A stretch of 64,000 nt of DNA from Tumebacillus_A lipolyticus (lineage in GTDB: Bacteria; Bacillota; Bacilli; Tumebacillales; Tumebacillaceae). The notes beneath the pieces are model-generated. The model had not been told where the DNA came from and made no database searches. It worked only from the letters and a program-made list of their open reading frames with translations. The stretch covers positions 1,302,001 through 1,366,000 of the forward strand of contig NZ_JBHUIO010000005.1 in the NCBI RefSeq assembly GCF_042682745.1, read 5' to 3'. Position 1 is the first letter of the stretch. Every line of letters begins with the position of its first letter. The position numbers and the translations under genes were made by a program. Shown here piece after piece: positions 50,107-58,360 of the stretch.

Positions 50107-50694
50107 CTAGTCTTTTAACCCCTGTCCGTCAAAAATTTTCTGCACAGATTTCTCAATCCTTGCCACTCGCGTTTTGGATTGTTTGGGTTCAGAAAAATAA
50201 TGTACGTATGCTCTCTGCCGTCCCGGCGTCAATGCTTCAAAAGCAGTTTTCAAGACAGGGAGTTCATCGAATTTATTTTGCAACTCTTCCGGAATTTCGA
50301 ACTCCTTTTTGAACTCTACTTCCAAGCCGGCTTTTTCAACTTCGATTGCTTCGTAGATATAGGCTTTCAAGGTCGCTTCCAACTCAACGATTTCTCGAAC
50401 ATCGGTGAACCGAATCTGGCGCGCCGACTGTACTTTCTCCGTTTGTTGGATGAGGATACCTTGATGATCTTTCAATAAGACACCTTTGTGAAACAGAAGC
50501 GCACAGTATTCTTTAAACCCATGTATCAAGACGACGTTTTTATTCTGAAAGGTGTAACAAGGATGCATCCACTTGAAATCTTCGGTCAGCTCACAGTCAA
50601 GAACGATTTTTCTCAACTGCTCATACTCTTCCTTCCACTTTCTAGCCTTGCTTAAAAATTCATCAACCTTAGGATTCGTTCTGCTATCTGTCAT
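50107..50694 (-). CDS. YdeI / DUF1801-type protein
   Basis: About 195 residues. The N-terminal domain is DUF1801-like: NPKVDEFLSKARKWKEEYEQLRKIVLDCELTEDFKWMHPCYTFQNKNVVLIHGFKEYCALLFHKG. The C-terminus TAFEALTPGRQRAYVHYFSEPKQSKTRVARIEKSVQKI is the YdeI/OmdA-associated signature. In E. coli and Bacillus related genes affect resistance to antimicrobial peptides or are unassigned. ATG at 50694 follows AGAGGGG; longer frame start not used. Monocistronic. Confidence 0.88.
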   Translation of the reverse strand: MTDSRTNPKVDEFLSKARKWKEEYEQLRKIVLDCELTEDFKWMHPCYTFQNKNVVLIHGFKEYCALLFHKGVLLKDHQGILIQQTEKVQSARQIRFTDVREIVELEATLKAYIYEAIEVEKAGLEVEFKKEFEIPEELQNKFDELPVLKTAFEALTPGRQRAYVHYFSEPKQSKTRVARIEKSVQKIFDGQGLKD

Positions 50695-51061
50695 CAAGGA
50701 GCACCCCTCTTCAATTTTTCGATCGGCTGACAGCCAAAACAAGTGTTCTCGGCTTTTCCAACTCTTTCGGTCACTTTATGGTTTTGCTGAATATTCGTCA
50801 GTCCTGGGATTCATTCTTGGTGGTAAGCGGGCTTCACTAGCTGAAAGGCATCCTCGCAATCTCCAACCATTCAAATGTTCCTTTCGATTGGGTGATATTC
50901 CTTTCTGCCGCAACCCAAACCGTAAAAATCAAAAATCGGCTCCACAATATTGAATCACCCTACTCAGTTTTACTCAATTCTCTAAGGTTCTAAACAGATA
51001 GCTAGAATCGGTCTCTCTACTAGGTCACACAAGGAGCATCGAGGTAGCGTGGGTTAAGGTT
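50695..51061. other. 367-base intergenic region, no gene recognised
   Basis: Between the YdeI-like gene and the duplicated ssb-terminator sequence. I see no ORF with a binding site, no repeat and no RNA gene. Upstream promoter of the YdeI-like gene is presumably within 50700-50800. Confidence 0.4.
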
Positions 51062-51144
51062 TTACACACGGACAAAAAGAAAGAACCCTTGGCCGACTAG
51101 GGTTCTTCAAAGATTTCACACGATTTGGGGACTTCCCCCTAGAA
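51062..51144. repeat. direct copy of the ssb 3' terminator region
   Basis: Matches 57283-57366 over about 83 bases in the same orientation: shared ACACACGGACAAAAAGAAAG, AACCCTT, GGGTTCTT, GGGACTT and CCCCTAGAA blocks. It includes the hairpin AAGAACCCT (51081-51089) / AGGGTTCTT (51099-51107), which serves as terminator of the sigma-factor gene on the minus strand. Confidence 0.88.
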
Positions 51145-51178
51145 ACCTCGCTTGTACTTCCCCTCTTGTATCCTCGTC

Positions 51179-52435
51179 CTATTCAGCGGCGCAATCGGAA
51201 GCGCGCCTCAAAAGCAGCTCGCGTTCCTTCTCATTGCGTGACAGAGTTGCAGCACGCTCAAATTCTAAACGTGCTTCTTGCTTGCGTCCCAGCTTCATGA
51301 GAAAGTCCCCTCGAACGCTGGGCAAAAGATGGTAGTTTTTCATGGACGGTTCTTGCAGCAACGCATCGACGACCTCTAAACCCACTTCTGGCCCGAACGC
51401 CATCGAGAGCGCGACAGCACGATTCAGTTCGACGACGGGTGATGGTGCGACTTGTGAGAGAGCATCGTATAGCGCCGAAATCCGAACCCAATCTGTCTCC
51501 GAAGCTGTGCTGGCACGGGCGTGACACGCCGCGATTGAGGCTTGAATCAGGTAGGGACCGAACGCCCTGCCGAGTCGCTCCGCCCGTTCTATTGCAGCCA
51601 GCCCTCGGCGGATGAGCAGGTGATCCCATAATGCCCGGTTTTGGTCCATGAGCAGAATCGGTTCCCCGCTTGAGCTGACCCGCGCCATGAATCTGGACGA
51701 TTGAATTTCCATCAATGCCACGAGTCCATGAACTTCCGGCTCATCGGGCGCGATTTCAGCCAATATCCGTCCAAGCCGCAGCGCCTCCTCACAGAGCACG
51801 GGCCGAATCCAGTTTCCGCCAGAAGACGCGGCGTATCCCTCGTTGAACATGAGGTAGATGACCTCAAGCACAGACGACAACCGTGCCGGCAACTCGGCCT
51901 TTGGCGGCAATTCAATCGGTACTCGCGCAGCCGTGAGCGTGCGCTTCGCTCGAACGATTCGCTGGGCGACGGTCGGTTCCGGAACAAGGTACGCGCTGGC
52001 GATTTCTTCGGTCGTCAATCCCCCGAGCAGCCGGAGCGTGAGCGCCACCCGAGCTTCGGCGGAAAGAACAGGATGGCATGTCGTAAAGATGAGACGGAGG
52101 AGGTCGTCGTCGAAGGGATCATCGAGCGCTTCGTCCCAATCCGGCTCTTGCTGCCGATCGATCTCCCAGCCTAGCTCCTCGTACTTGCGGTCACTTAACT
52201 TACTTCTACGCAGGTGATCGAAAGCTCGACGTTTCGCAGTTGTCATCAGCCACGCTCCGGGGTTATCGGGGATGCCCGCATCAGACCACCGTTCAAGCGC
52301 GATGATCAGCGTATCTTGAGCCAAATCCTCGGCAATCCCGACATCGCGTACGATACGGGCAAGCGCGGCGATGATCTTGGCCGACTCGATTCTCCAAATG
52401 CCATCGATGGTGCGGTGGACAGTCGATTCCTTCAC
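51179..52435 (-). CDS. ECF42-type RNA polymerase sigma factor
   Basis: 418 residues, more than twice a usual ECF sigma. Region 2: RIVRDVGIAEDLAQDTLIIALERWSDAGIPDNPGAWLMTTAKRRAFDHLRR. Region 4: ARVALTLRLLGGLTTEEIASAYLVPEPTVAQRIVRAKRTL. A long C-terminal extension (from about residue 190, MFNEGYAASSGGNWIRPVLCEEALRLGRIL onward) is the TPR-like extension of ECF42. These have no anti-sigma factor; the extension controls activity and a DGPF/YCII protein is co-encoded, as here. ATG overlaps the YCII stop by four bases. Target genes unknown; the neighbouring toxin operon is an obvious candidate. Confidence 0.92.
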   Translation of the reverse strand: MKESTVHRTIDGIWRIESAKIIAALARIVRDVGIAEDLAQDTLIIALERWSDAGIPDNPGAWLMTTAKRRAFDHLRRSKLSDRKYEELGWEIDRQQEPDWDEALDDPFDDDLLRLIFTTCHPVLSAEARVALTLRLLGGLTTEEIASAYLVPEPTVAQRIVRAKRTLTAARVPIELPPKAELPARLSSVLEVIYLMFNEGYAASSGGNWIRPVLCEEALRLGRILAEIAPDEPEVHGLVALMEIQSSRFMARVSSSGEPILLMDQNRALWDHLLIRRGLAAIERAERLGRAFGPYLIQASIAACHARASTASETDWVRISALYDALSQVAPSPVVELNRAVALSMAFGPEVGLEVVDALLQEPSMKNYHLLPSVRGDFLMKLGRKQEARLEFERAATLSRNEKERELLLRRASDCAAE

Positions 52436-52866
52436 GACCTCGACTTCTTCTTAACACGTGCAATCATTTCACTTTCCCTAGCCAACGCTTCTGGGTTCTC
52501 AGTCAGTTCCGCCGCCTCATACACTTGGCGCAGCTCGATTTCGCCTTCGCCGAAGCCGTGCGGGTCTGGCATCCGCATCGCCCACTGGATCGCCTCTTCC
52601 CTTGATTTCACCTCGATCCACGTGAAGCCCGCGATCAGCTCTTTTGCTTCCGTGAATGGTCCGTCTATCACCTTCGGTTTTCCACCAGGTTCTGGATAAG
52701 AGATGCGAATCGCGCTCGAACTTGGGTGGAGTCCTTGTGCGGCAATCAGTGCGCCTGCCCTCGCCAGCTCTTCGTTGAACCTCCGCATCGCGTCAAAATG
52801 CTCTTGATTTGGAATGATGCCGGCCTCAGAATCTTTTGTTGCTTTGACAATCAACAAGAATCGCAT
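52432..52866 (-). CDS. YCII-related (DGPF) protein partner of the ECF42 sigma factor
   Basis: About 144 residues. Starts MRFLLIVKATKDSEAGIIP and carries VIDGPFTEAKELIAGFTWIEVKSREEAIQWAMRMPDPHGFGEGEIELRQV, the DGPFTE family mark with an aspartate/histidine pair. The ferredoxin-like fold is thought to sense or process a small molecule that controls the sigma factor. Start chosen at MRFLL with GGAGAAG upstream. Same strand and overlapping. Confidence 0.9.
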   Translation of the reverse strand: MRFLLIVKATKDSEAGIIPNQEHFDAMRRFNEELARAGALIAAQGLHPSSSAIRISYPEPGGKPKVIDGPFTEAKELIAGFTWIEVKSREEAIQWAMRMPDPHGFGEGEIELRQVYEAAELTENPEALARESEMIARVKKKSRS

Positions 52867-53145
52867 CGGGGATCTTCTCCTTTGTCTATAAATTGCCTCT
52901 ATATTCACAACGAACGGGAGACACCGAAATCGACAGGTTACAAGAATTTTTCTAAATCTTTTTCAACGTGTTCCTATGATTCCCTTCCTGCCTCAAGTTT
53001 TGTGTAGTTGTTAAAATCCCCTTCGTGTTGATGCTTTTGATAACCAGCCTGTTCAAACCTACTAACTACCTTGTAATTTCCCCGGTCGGTTGTTTGACTT
53101 GATTCATGCAGTTTTCGGAGCTCGCCTGAAGAACACATTCTCCAA
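52867..53145. other. intergenic region upstream of the YCII-ECF42 operon
   Basis: 279 bases. Should hold the operon's promoter. AT-rich between 52930 and 53050. No gene or repeat recognised. Confidence 0.4.
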
Positions 53146-53187
53146 TTCAAAACGCCCTGTCGCAGATTGGCTTGCGACAGGGCGTTT
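53146..53187 (-). terminator. terminator of the toxin-like operon
   Basis: Perfect 15-base-pair stem AAACGCCCTGTCGCA (53150-53164) / TGCGACAGGGCGTTT (53173-53187), with TTTTGAATT after it on the minus strand. Confidence 0.9.
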
Positions 53188-53191
53188 GGGG

Positions 53192-54289
53192 TTACGCGAT
53201 CTCTTGGATGACCGGGTCGTACTCATAGTTGATCTGAGCCAGTTGGGCTGCGAACTCGTCGATTTCATTCCACTCTTTTTGGACGAGGACGAATTCGGCG
53301 AGTGCACCGTTGATGTTCTCGACGGTGACATCCGCTTCCATTGTTTCGATCTCTTTGCTCAGTTCTTTCAGCGCTGCGGCGAACTGGGTCCAGACATCGT
53401 TGATGACGATCAGTGCTTGTTGCGCTTGCAGGTTGGCTGCGCACAGCTGTTCGAGCGTCTGGGTCTGTGCCGTCAGCACTGTGACATCTTGGGTGAGCGT
53501 ATCGAGTTCGGCTGTGTCTTCTGTAATCTTCGCTTGATCCGCCTTGATCTGCTTCGACATGGAGATCGTCCCTTTAACGGAGGCGGACAGACCGGATACG
53601 CCGACGGAGATCACCGTCGTGCTAGCACCGCCCGTTGCCACGCCAACCGTGATGCCGACCAAGCAGATAAAGATAGATACGCCGATTCCGCACTCCGCAA
53701 CGGTCAGCTTGGTGTTAAGCTTTTGAATCTCGTCGGTCAGTGATTGGATCTCCGCTTGCAAGCGTTCCATCTCCGCCTTGTCTTCGTCGAGCTGATGCTC
53801 TGTGTCGTCAAGGCCTTGCTTGAGTGTCACGTAATCATTTTGTGTGTTGGTGTTGTAGGTGCGAATCGATTCGAGCAGTTGGGAGCAGTCAGCAGATTCT
53901 GAGACCACCCTCTGGTGCAGGGAGTCAAGTTGATCGAGAATCTCCTGTTGCAACGCAGTGTCAGACGGATTTGCTTGCCACTGTTTCAACAGATCCGTGA
54001 TGCGATTAAACTTCGATTGTACGATGTTATTCATGCCACTAACGCTTTGTGGGATTTCCAAAAGCTGCGGCACGATCGAAGAGTTCCATTGCATCGCATG
54101 TCCCTTGGCAACGCCGAAGTCAGACACGAAATTGCTATACCAAGAGGGCGGGTCGAGCAGTGGGGCGAGCGTTGCGTTGGTGAACCCGTAGACATAGGCA
54201 GAGACAAGGGTGCAGGCGTTGAGGTAGTCTACGAGTTGTTGCTTGACGATATTCGAATCAGGGGCTAGCGCACGAACCTGTGTGATCAT
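53192..54289 (-). CDS. alpha-helical pore-forming protein, HBL/NHE/ClyA-like, component 4
   Basis: 365 residues. Opens MITQVRALAPDSNIVKQQLVDYLNACTLV; then the family block PPSWYSNFVSDFGVAKGHAMQWNSSIVPQLLEIPQSV. Long amphipathic helices are interrupted near residue 200 by a hydrophobic hairpin (CGIGVSIFICLVGITVGVATGGAST, VISVGVSGLSASVKG) like the membrane-inserting tongue of HBL, NHE or XaxA. No Sec signal peptide. Close paralogue of component 1. Probably a pore subunit. It overlaps the third gene by 32 bases, with AAGGAGAAG placed upstream of its ATG. Confidence 0.8.
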   Translation of the reverse strand: MITQVRALAPDSNIVKQQLVDYLNACTLVSAYVYGFTNATLAPLLDPPSWYSNFVSDFGVAKGHAMQWNSSIVPQLLEIPQSVSGMNNIVQSKFNRITDLLKQWQANPSDTALQQEILDQLDSLHQRVVSESADCSQLLESIRTYNTNTQNDYVTLKQGLDDTEHQLDEDKAEMERLQAEIQSLTDEIQKLNTKLTVAECGIGVSIFICLVGITVGVATGGASTTVISVGVSGLSASVKGTISMSKQIKADQAKITEDTAELDTLTQDVTVLTAQTQTLEQLCAANLQAQQALIVINDVWTQFAAALKELSKEIETMEADVTVENINGALAEFVLVQKEWNEIDEFAAQLAQINYEYDPVIQEIA

Positions 54290-54830
54290 CGAGAACTTCT
54301 CCTTCTAAGTAGAGTTTTTTAGTTTGCAACGTGAGGAGCAGGGCGGCGAGTTCGCCAATCGCGAGGTCACAAGCGCGAACCAAGTCGGGAAAAGGGTCCC
54401 ACCCTTCCTGTGCTCCTCGCATCAACAGCAACCGATCATGCTGCAGGTGCTCATGAAAACTTTGCATCGAGCGCATGCAATCCAGACAGATGTGCAAGAC
54501 AACTTGCTTTTGTTCCGTGAGTTGGGCTTGTTTCTGTTCTCTACGCTTGTTCGCCACTTGATCAAAGCGATGTTGTTTCAAGTGATCGTCCAGCGCGGCG
54601 AGTTCCTGTTCCAACGTGGCAAGCCGTGGGGAAATCTGATCGGTGAAGAGGGTGAGTTCGCTCAATTTCCAGAGCAGAGTGCGCTGCCAACTCAAAGCTC
54701 GTGACTTGACGTATGCAAACTCGGCTGCGAATTCACCATACCAATCGGGCGGCGTCAGCAGCGGCGGTAGGTGCGTTTGTAAGATCAGGGCCGCATACGT
54801 GTTGAGTTGCGGATAGGCGTTCGAGGTCAT
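54258..54830 (-). CDS. short component of the pore-forming operon
   Basis: 190 residues. Shares the N-terminal block with its neighbours (LPPLLTPPDWYGEFAAEFAYVKSRALSWQRTLLWKL), then has one long helical segment, and ends without a hydrophobic hairpin. A cysteine pair (HICLDCMRSM) is present. It may be a truncated paralogue, an antitoxin-like or chaperone-like partner, or a specialised third subunit. ATG overlaps the previous stop by four bases, as in tightly coupled operons. Function not known. Confidence 0.7.
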   Translation of the reverse strand: MTSNAYPQLNTYAALILQTHLPPLLTPPDWYGEFAAEFAYVKSRALSWQRTLLWKLSELTLFTDQISPRLATLEQELAALDDHLKQHRFDQVANKRREQKQAQLTEQKQVVLHICLDCMRSMQSFHEHLQHDRLLLMRGAQEGWDPFPDLVRACDLAIGELAALLLTLQTKKLYLEGEVLDDHTGSCASP

Positions 54831-55738
54831 CCGTACTGATATCCGTTAAGCTGCACGCATACCGCTTCGAACTCGTTCCAGAGTGCCTGTGCCTGTTGAG
54901 CTTGAGCGGAAGCCAACGCTTGATTCTGCGACAAGTTGCTCTGGGTCAGCTCAAGCGAGTTGTTGATCTCGTCGAGCAACTCTTTGAGCTGGTCCCAGGT
55001 ATTCCTCACACTCGCGGACCCAGTTCGCGCGGTGGAGTTGTCATTCATCATGACGACTAGCGAGTTGATCCATGATTGCAAGGTATTGTTGTCCTGTTGG
55101 TAATCGCTGATCTTCTGTAGGTCAGATCCCATATTGGCTTGGTCTCTTTGGATATTGCTTCTGGCGATCGTCACGCTTGATGGCGGACTGGTCACAGTGC
55201 TCCAACGCTGGATGTCCTTGTTTAGATAATCAATGTCTGTATTAAGGTCGTTGATCGACGATTGATTACTGGCGATCTGCGCCTGTGAGGCATTGACGTA
55301 CGTCTGTTGTTGAGATTCGTCATACGTGAGGGTACTCTCATAGTTGGAGAGTTTCCCGATGAGTGTTTCGATGTCGCCGATCAGATTGTTTTGGATCTGT
55401 TCAAGATCCTTGATCTGATCGCTTGCATCTTGAAGATAATCGCCGTCTTGGGGGTGCTTTGTCAGATCGTTGAGGTCGTCGATTAAGTTGTCGAAGAGTG
55501 CTTTGACAGGTGGGTTGTAGTTGACAGCCTTCTTCGGGACGGAGATCAGTTTTGGGACAACCTGATCCGACCAATACATCGCATTCGTCTTGCTGTTGGA
55601 TATGCAGTTCGAAAAGTCGTCGTACCAAGACGGATTATTGATCAGAGGTTGCAACGTAAAGCCGATCACAGAGTGTTCATACTGGATGGCTTCGCTCAAG
55701 GACGTTTGATAGCAACTGAGATCGATCGATTGTGTCAT
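54827..55738 (-). CDS. alpha-helical toxin-like protein without hydrophobic hairpin, component 2
   Basis: 303 residues. It carries the shared block NNPSWYDDFSNCISNSKTNAMYWSDQVVPKLISVPKKAV, then two long coiled-coil arms rich in Gln, Asn and Asp (LSQNQALASAQAQQAQALWNEF near the end). No membrane segment, so it fits the soluble lytic or bridging subunits of tripartite toxins. Start chosen at MTQSIDLSCY (55738), where ATGA overlaps the stop of component 1; a longer frame reaching 55855 would overlap it by 120 bases. Confidence 0.78.
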   Translation of the reverse strand: MTQSIDLSCYQTSLSEAIQYEHSVIGFTLQPLINNPSWYDDFSNCISNSKTNAMYWSDQVVPKLISVPKKAVNYNPPVKALFDNLIDDLNDLTKHPQDGDYLQDASDQIKDLEQIQNNLIGDIETLIGKLSNYESTLTYDESQQQTYVNASQAQIASNQSSINDLNTDIDYLNKDIQRWSTVTSPPSSVTIARSNIQRDQANMGSDLQKISDYQQDNNTLQSWINSLVVMMNDNSTARTGSASVRNTWDQLKELLDEINNSLELTQSNLSQNQALASAQAQQAQALWNEFEAVCVQLNGYQYG

Positions 55739-56841
55739 GATGATGGAATGTTTTGAACAGTCGGATCGAATTTGTAGTCGATCTTCGTAAGTTGTTCGCA
55801 GAACTGCTCCAGTGCCTTCCATTCGTCCTGCGCGGTTTGGACATCTTGGCTGCACTGGGGCAAGTTCGAAGTGACGTCCGACTCGGCTTTGTCCAATTCA
55901 TCTAGCAATTGTTTGGTGCTGTCTGCCATATCTTGCCAGAGTTTCGTGACATTCACGAGCGCTTCCTGGGCGGCTTGGTTCGCTGCGACCAGTTGGTTCA
56001 ACGTCGTGATTTCGGTGTTGAGCACGACGAGGTCTTGGTTGTACGCGTCAAGATCAGCAGCATCCTGCCCGATCTTGATCTGATCCGCTTGGATCTTCTC
56101 CGATGCGAGTACAGTCCCTGTGATCGATGCGCCGACCCCGATGACACCGACTGCACAGACTGCCCAACCAGCCCCACCGGTTGCAACGCCGACGACGACA
56201 CCGACCAGCGTGACGAAGATCCCGACGCCAATCCCGATTTCAGAAGCGGTCAGGAGTTCGTTGTATTTTTTGATCTCGTCTTGCAGGTTTTGAATCTCTT
56301 GTTGCAGGCGCTTGACTTCCGCTTCATCCGCTTGTTCAGCCGAATTCAGTTGCCCAATGCCGTTGTTGAGTGTGTCGTAGTCTTTGGCAAGCGTATCACC
56401 GAATGTTTGCAGGTCATTGATGAGTCCGTTCATCGAGTCGAGGTCGTCATTGACGCGGTTGTGGATGCTTTCGAGGTTTTGTTTGAGGTCCTCGATCACG
56501 TCTTTGTCGTTCGGATATTTCTGTAAGTCTTTCAGGTCTTGGTTGATGTTGTTAAACTTCGCGGTAATAATGCGGTTGGAATCGACGATCATCTGCGGAA
56601 TCGCGATCATGTTCGGGATCAAGGAAGTGTTCCATTCCATCGCGTGGCCTTTGGCGACCCCGAATTGGGCGACAAAGTCGCTGTACCACTCCGGCGGTTT
56701 TTGCAACGCAGTGAGCGACGCATTTGCGAACTGATACGAGTAAGCCGAGACGGTGTTACACGCGTTTATGTAGTCGACGATGCTGTCTTGGGCGAGGCTG
56801 GCGTTGGGGGCAAGGGTCACAAATTTGGTAGCAGTTGTCAT
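55735..56841 (-). CDS. alpha-helical pore-forming protein, HBL/NHE/ClyA-like, component 1
   Basis: 368 residues, first gene of the operon. Shared block PPEWYSDFVAQFGVAKGHAMEWNTSLIPNMIAIPQMIVDSNRIITAKFNNI. Helices are interrupted near residues 200-255 by a long hydrophobic hairpin (ASEIGIGVGIFVTLVGVVVG, VATGGAGWAVCAVGVIGVG). The fold pattern (long helical bundle plus tongue) matches the ClyA/HBL/NHE/XaxA superfamily. No Sec signal peptide is evident, unlike Bacillus HBL/NHE, so release may need lysis or another route. Target cells unknown (insect, protozoan or bacterial are all possible). Confidence 0.82.
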   Translation of the reverse strand: MTTATKFVTLAPNASLAQDSIVDYINACNTVSAYSYQFANASLTALQKPPEWYSDFVAQFGVAKGHAMEWNTSLIPNMIAIPQMIVDSNRIITAKFNNINQDLKDLQKYPNDKDVIEDLKQNLESIHNRVNDDLDSMNGLINDLQTFGDTLAKDYDTLNNGIGQLNSAEQADEAEVKRLQQEIQNLQDEIKKYNELLTASEIGIGVGIFVTLVGVVVGVATGGAGWAVCAVGVIGVGASITGTVLASEKIQADQIKIGQDAADLDAYNQDLVVLNTEITTLNQLVAANQAAQEALVNVTKLWQDMADSTKQLLDELDKAESDVTSNLPQCSQDVQTAQDEWKALEQFCEQLTKIDYKFDPTVQNIPSS

Positions 56842-57282
56842 AATGAACCATCTCCTCGAAATGATTTAATCAAAAAACAAAAACTGTAATACTTAACAAA
56901 CAAATTAAGCATATTATATGTAACTATACTTGTCAACAAAAATGTTTACAAAAAGATACAAATTATCACCGGTTCCAAGGGAGCAGAAAGGCGTAGCTAA
57001 GTAGTTGTTGCCCTTCTTTTGTTTTTTCAGCCTCAAATAGCTGTACTCCACCTGCGATCTGTTTACTGCGTGGTGAAAGAAGCTCCGGCCGATCATATTT
57101 GCTCTCTGTCCCTTGACCATAACCATCGGATTGATGTCGGTGTATCCTCCTAAGACTTCAAAATGTCGTTATAATGACGAGGTCGTGGCAAGGTAGCGAT
57201 TGACTGTAGAAAGCGTTTTTCCTTTCTTCGACCCGTACTCGTTTAGAATCACGCTCCCCCCTGCCACTTACTACTCATCCAA
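56842..57282. other. toxin operon upstream region
   Basis: About 440 bases. A promoter lies at 56908-56936. Above it a short frame (56914-57126) reads through but has no well-placed binding site and no recognised product. The part 57130-57280 has no gene. Confidence 0.45.
56892..56936 (-). promoter_or_regulatory. promoter and possible operator of the toxin-like operon
   Basis: On the minus strand TTGACA (56936-56931), 17-base spacer, TATGCT (56913-56908), about 66 bases upstream of the first ATG. An inverted repeat CTTAA-N8-TTAAG (56892-56909) overlaps the -10 edge and may be an operator. Confidence 0.6.
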
Positions 57283-57366
57283 CTACACACGGACAAAAAG
57301 AAAGAACCCTTGATAGACAAGGGTTCTTCGCAGATTACACACTATTTTGGGACTTATCCCCTAGAA
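57283..57366. repeat. original copy of the ssb 3' terminator region
   Basis: Direct repeat partner of 51062-51144. Contains the stem AAGAACCCTTG (57302-57312) / CAAGGGTTCTT (57318-57328) with TTTCTTTTTGTCC after it on the minus strand, so it terminates ssb; it reaches into the ssb stop codon. Confidence 0.88.
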
Positions 57367-58032
57367 CGGCAGATCATCATCCGAAATGTCGATCGGCTTG
57401 CCATCATCGGAGAACGGGTCATCATCTCGGCGTCCGCCACCTTGGTTGCCACCTCCGTAGCCCCCCTGATTACCTCCGCCAAAACCGCCTTGGTTGCCTC
57501 CGCCGAAGCCGCCACCTTGATTGCCTCCACCTTGATTCCCACCGCCATAGCCGCCCTGGTTGCCTCCACCAAAACCACCTTGGTTGCCTCCATAGCCGCC
57601 TTGATTGCCGCCGCCAAAACCACCTTGGTTGCCTCCGTAACCGCCCTGGTTGCCACCTCCGTAGCCCCCTTGGTTACCTCCGAAACCGCCTTGGTTCATC
57701 GACTCGCCCTGCTCTGCACGCTCCAAGAAGCGCACGTTGTCAGCGACCACTTCTGCGACGCGGACCTTTTGCCCTTCCTTGTTCTCATAGGAGCGGATTT
57801 GCAAGCGACCTTCGACTGCAGCCAAGCGCCCTTTGCGCAAATATTGTGCGCAGAGCTCGCCAAGCTTTTGCCAAACGACGATGTTGATAAAGTCTGTTTC
57901 GCGCTCGCCGTTTTGGTTCGCACGGTTGCGATCGACTGCCAGCGTGAATTGTGCAACAGCAGTACCGGACGGCGTGTAGCGCAGTTCCGGATCGGCCGTC
58001 AGACGACCGATCAAGATGATGCGGTTCAACAT
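57361..58032 (-). CDS. ssb: single-stranded DNA-binding protein with extended Gly-rich linker
   Basis: 223 residues, longer than the usual 160-180. The OB-fold (residues 1-105) has MLNRIILIGRLTADPELRYTPSGTAVAQFTLAVDR and GRLAAVEGRLQIRSYENKEGQKVRVAEVVAD. The linker from about 120 to 200 is built of GGNQGGYGG and GGNQGGFGG units, over a dozen. The acidic tip ends DISDDDLPF, the peptide that binds partner proteins. Binds ssDNA in replication and repair. Follows rpsF by 20 bases. rpsR is not downstream. Confidence 0.96.
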   Translation of the reverse strand: MLNRIILIGRLTADPELRYTPSGTAVAQFTLAVDRNRANQNGERETDFINIVVWQKLGELCAQYLRKGRLAAVEGRLQIRSYENKEGQKVRVAEVVADNVRFLERAEQGESMNQGGFGGNQGGYGGGNQGGYGGNQGGFGGGNQGGYGGNQGGFGGGNQGGYGGGNQGGGNQGGGFGGGNQGGFGGGNQGGYGGGNQGGGRRDDDPFSDDGKPIDISDDDLPF

Positions 58033-58052
58033 GAGATTTCCCTCCCTTGGTA

Positions 58053-58337
58053 TTACCCGATGCGGATGATCAGATCGCGCAGCACACCATCGCTGATCGC
58101 AAACATCCGCTCAAGTTCTTTCGCAATCATCGTGCTCCCTTGATAGGTCATGAGCACGTAATATCCTTCTCTAACGCCTGCAATCTCATAGGCGAGTCGA
58201 CGTTTGCCGATCTCTTGCAACTGAATGATTTCACCGCCGTTTTCTGTCACGACGCGCTGAAACTTGGTCACCAGCTTGTTGGTTTCCTCTTGATCCAAAT
58301 CGGGGAGCAAAACGTACATCGTCTCATACTGCCGCAT
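58053..58337 (-). CDS. rpsF: 30S ribosomal protein S6
   Basis: 94 residues, typical. Starts MRQYETMYVLLPDLDQEETNKLVTKFQ and has RLAYEIAGVREGYYVLMTYQG, the S6 signature, ending in DLIIRIG. Binds 16S rRNA and normally pairs with S18 (rpsR), whose gene is missing here. Between ychF and ssb on the same strand. Confidence 0.97.
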   Translation of the reverse strand: MRQYETMYVLLPDLDQEETNKLVTKFQRVVTENGGEIIQLQEIGKRRLAYEIAGVREGYYVLMTYQGSTMIAKELERMFAISDGVLRDLIIRIG

Positions 58338-58360
58338 CGTTGCTCACCTCGCTTTGTTGA

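Noticed and set aside
56914..57126. 70-residue minus-strand ORF in the toxin upstream region
   Set aside because: The AGGAGG upstream is about 20 bases from the ATG and the frame overlaps the toxin promoter. Its sequence is not recognisable; might be a gene remnant but not supported.
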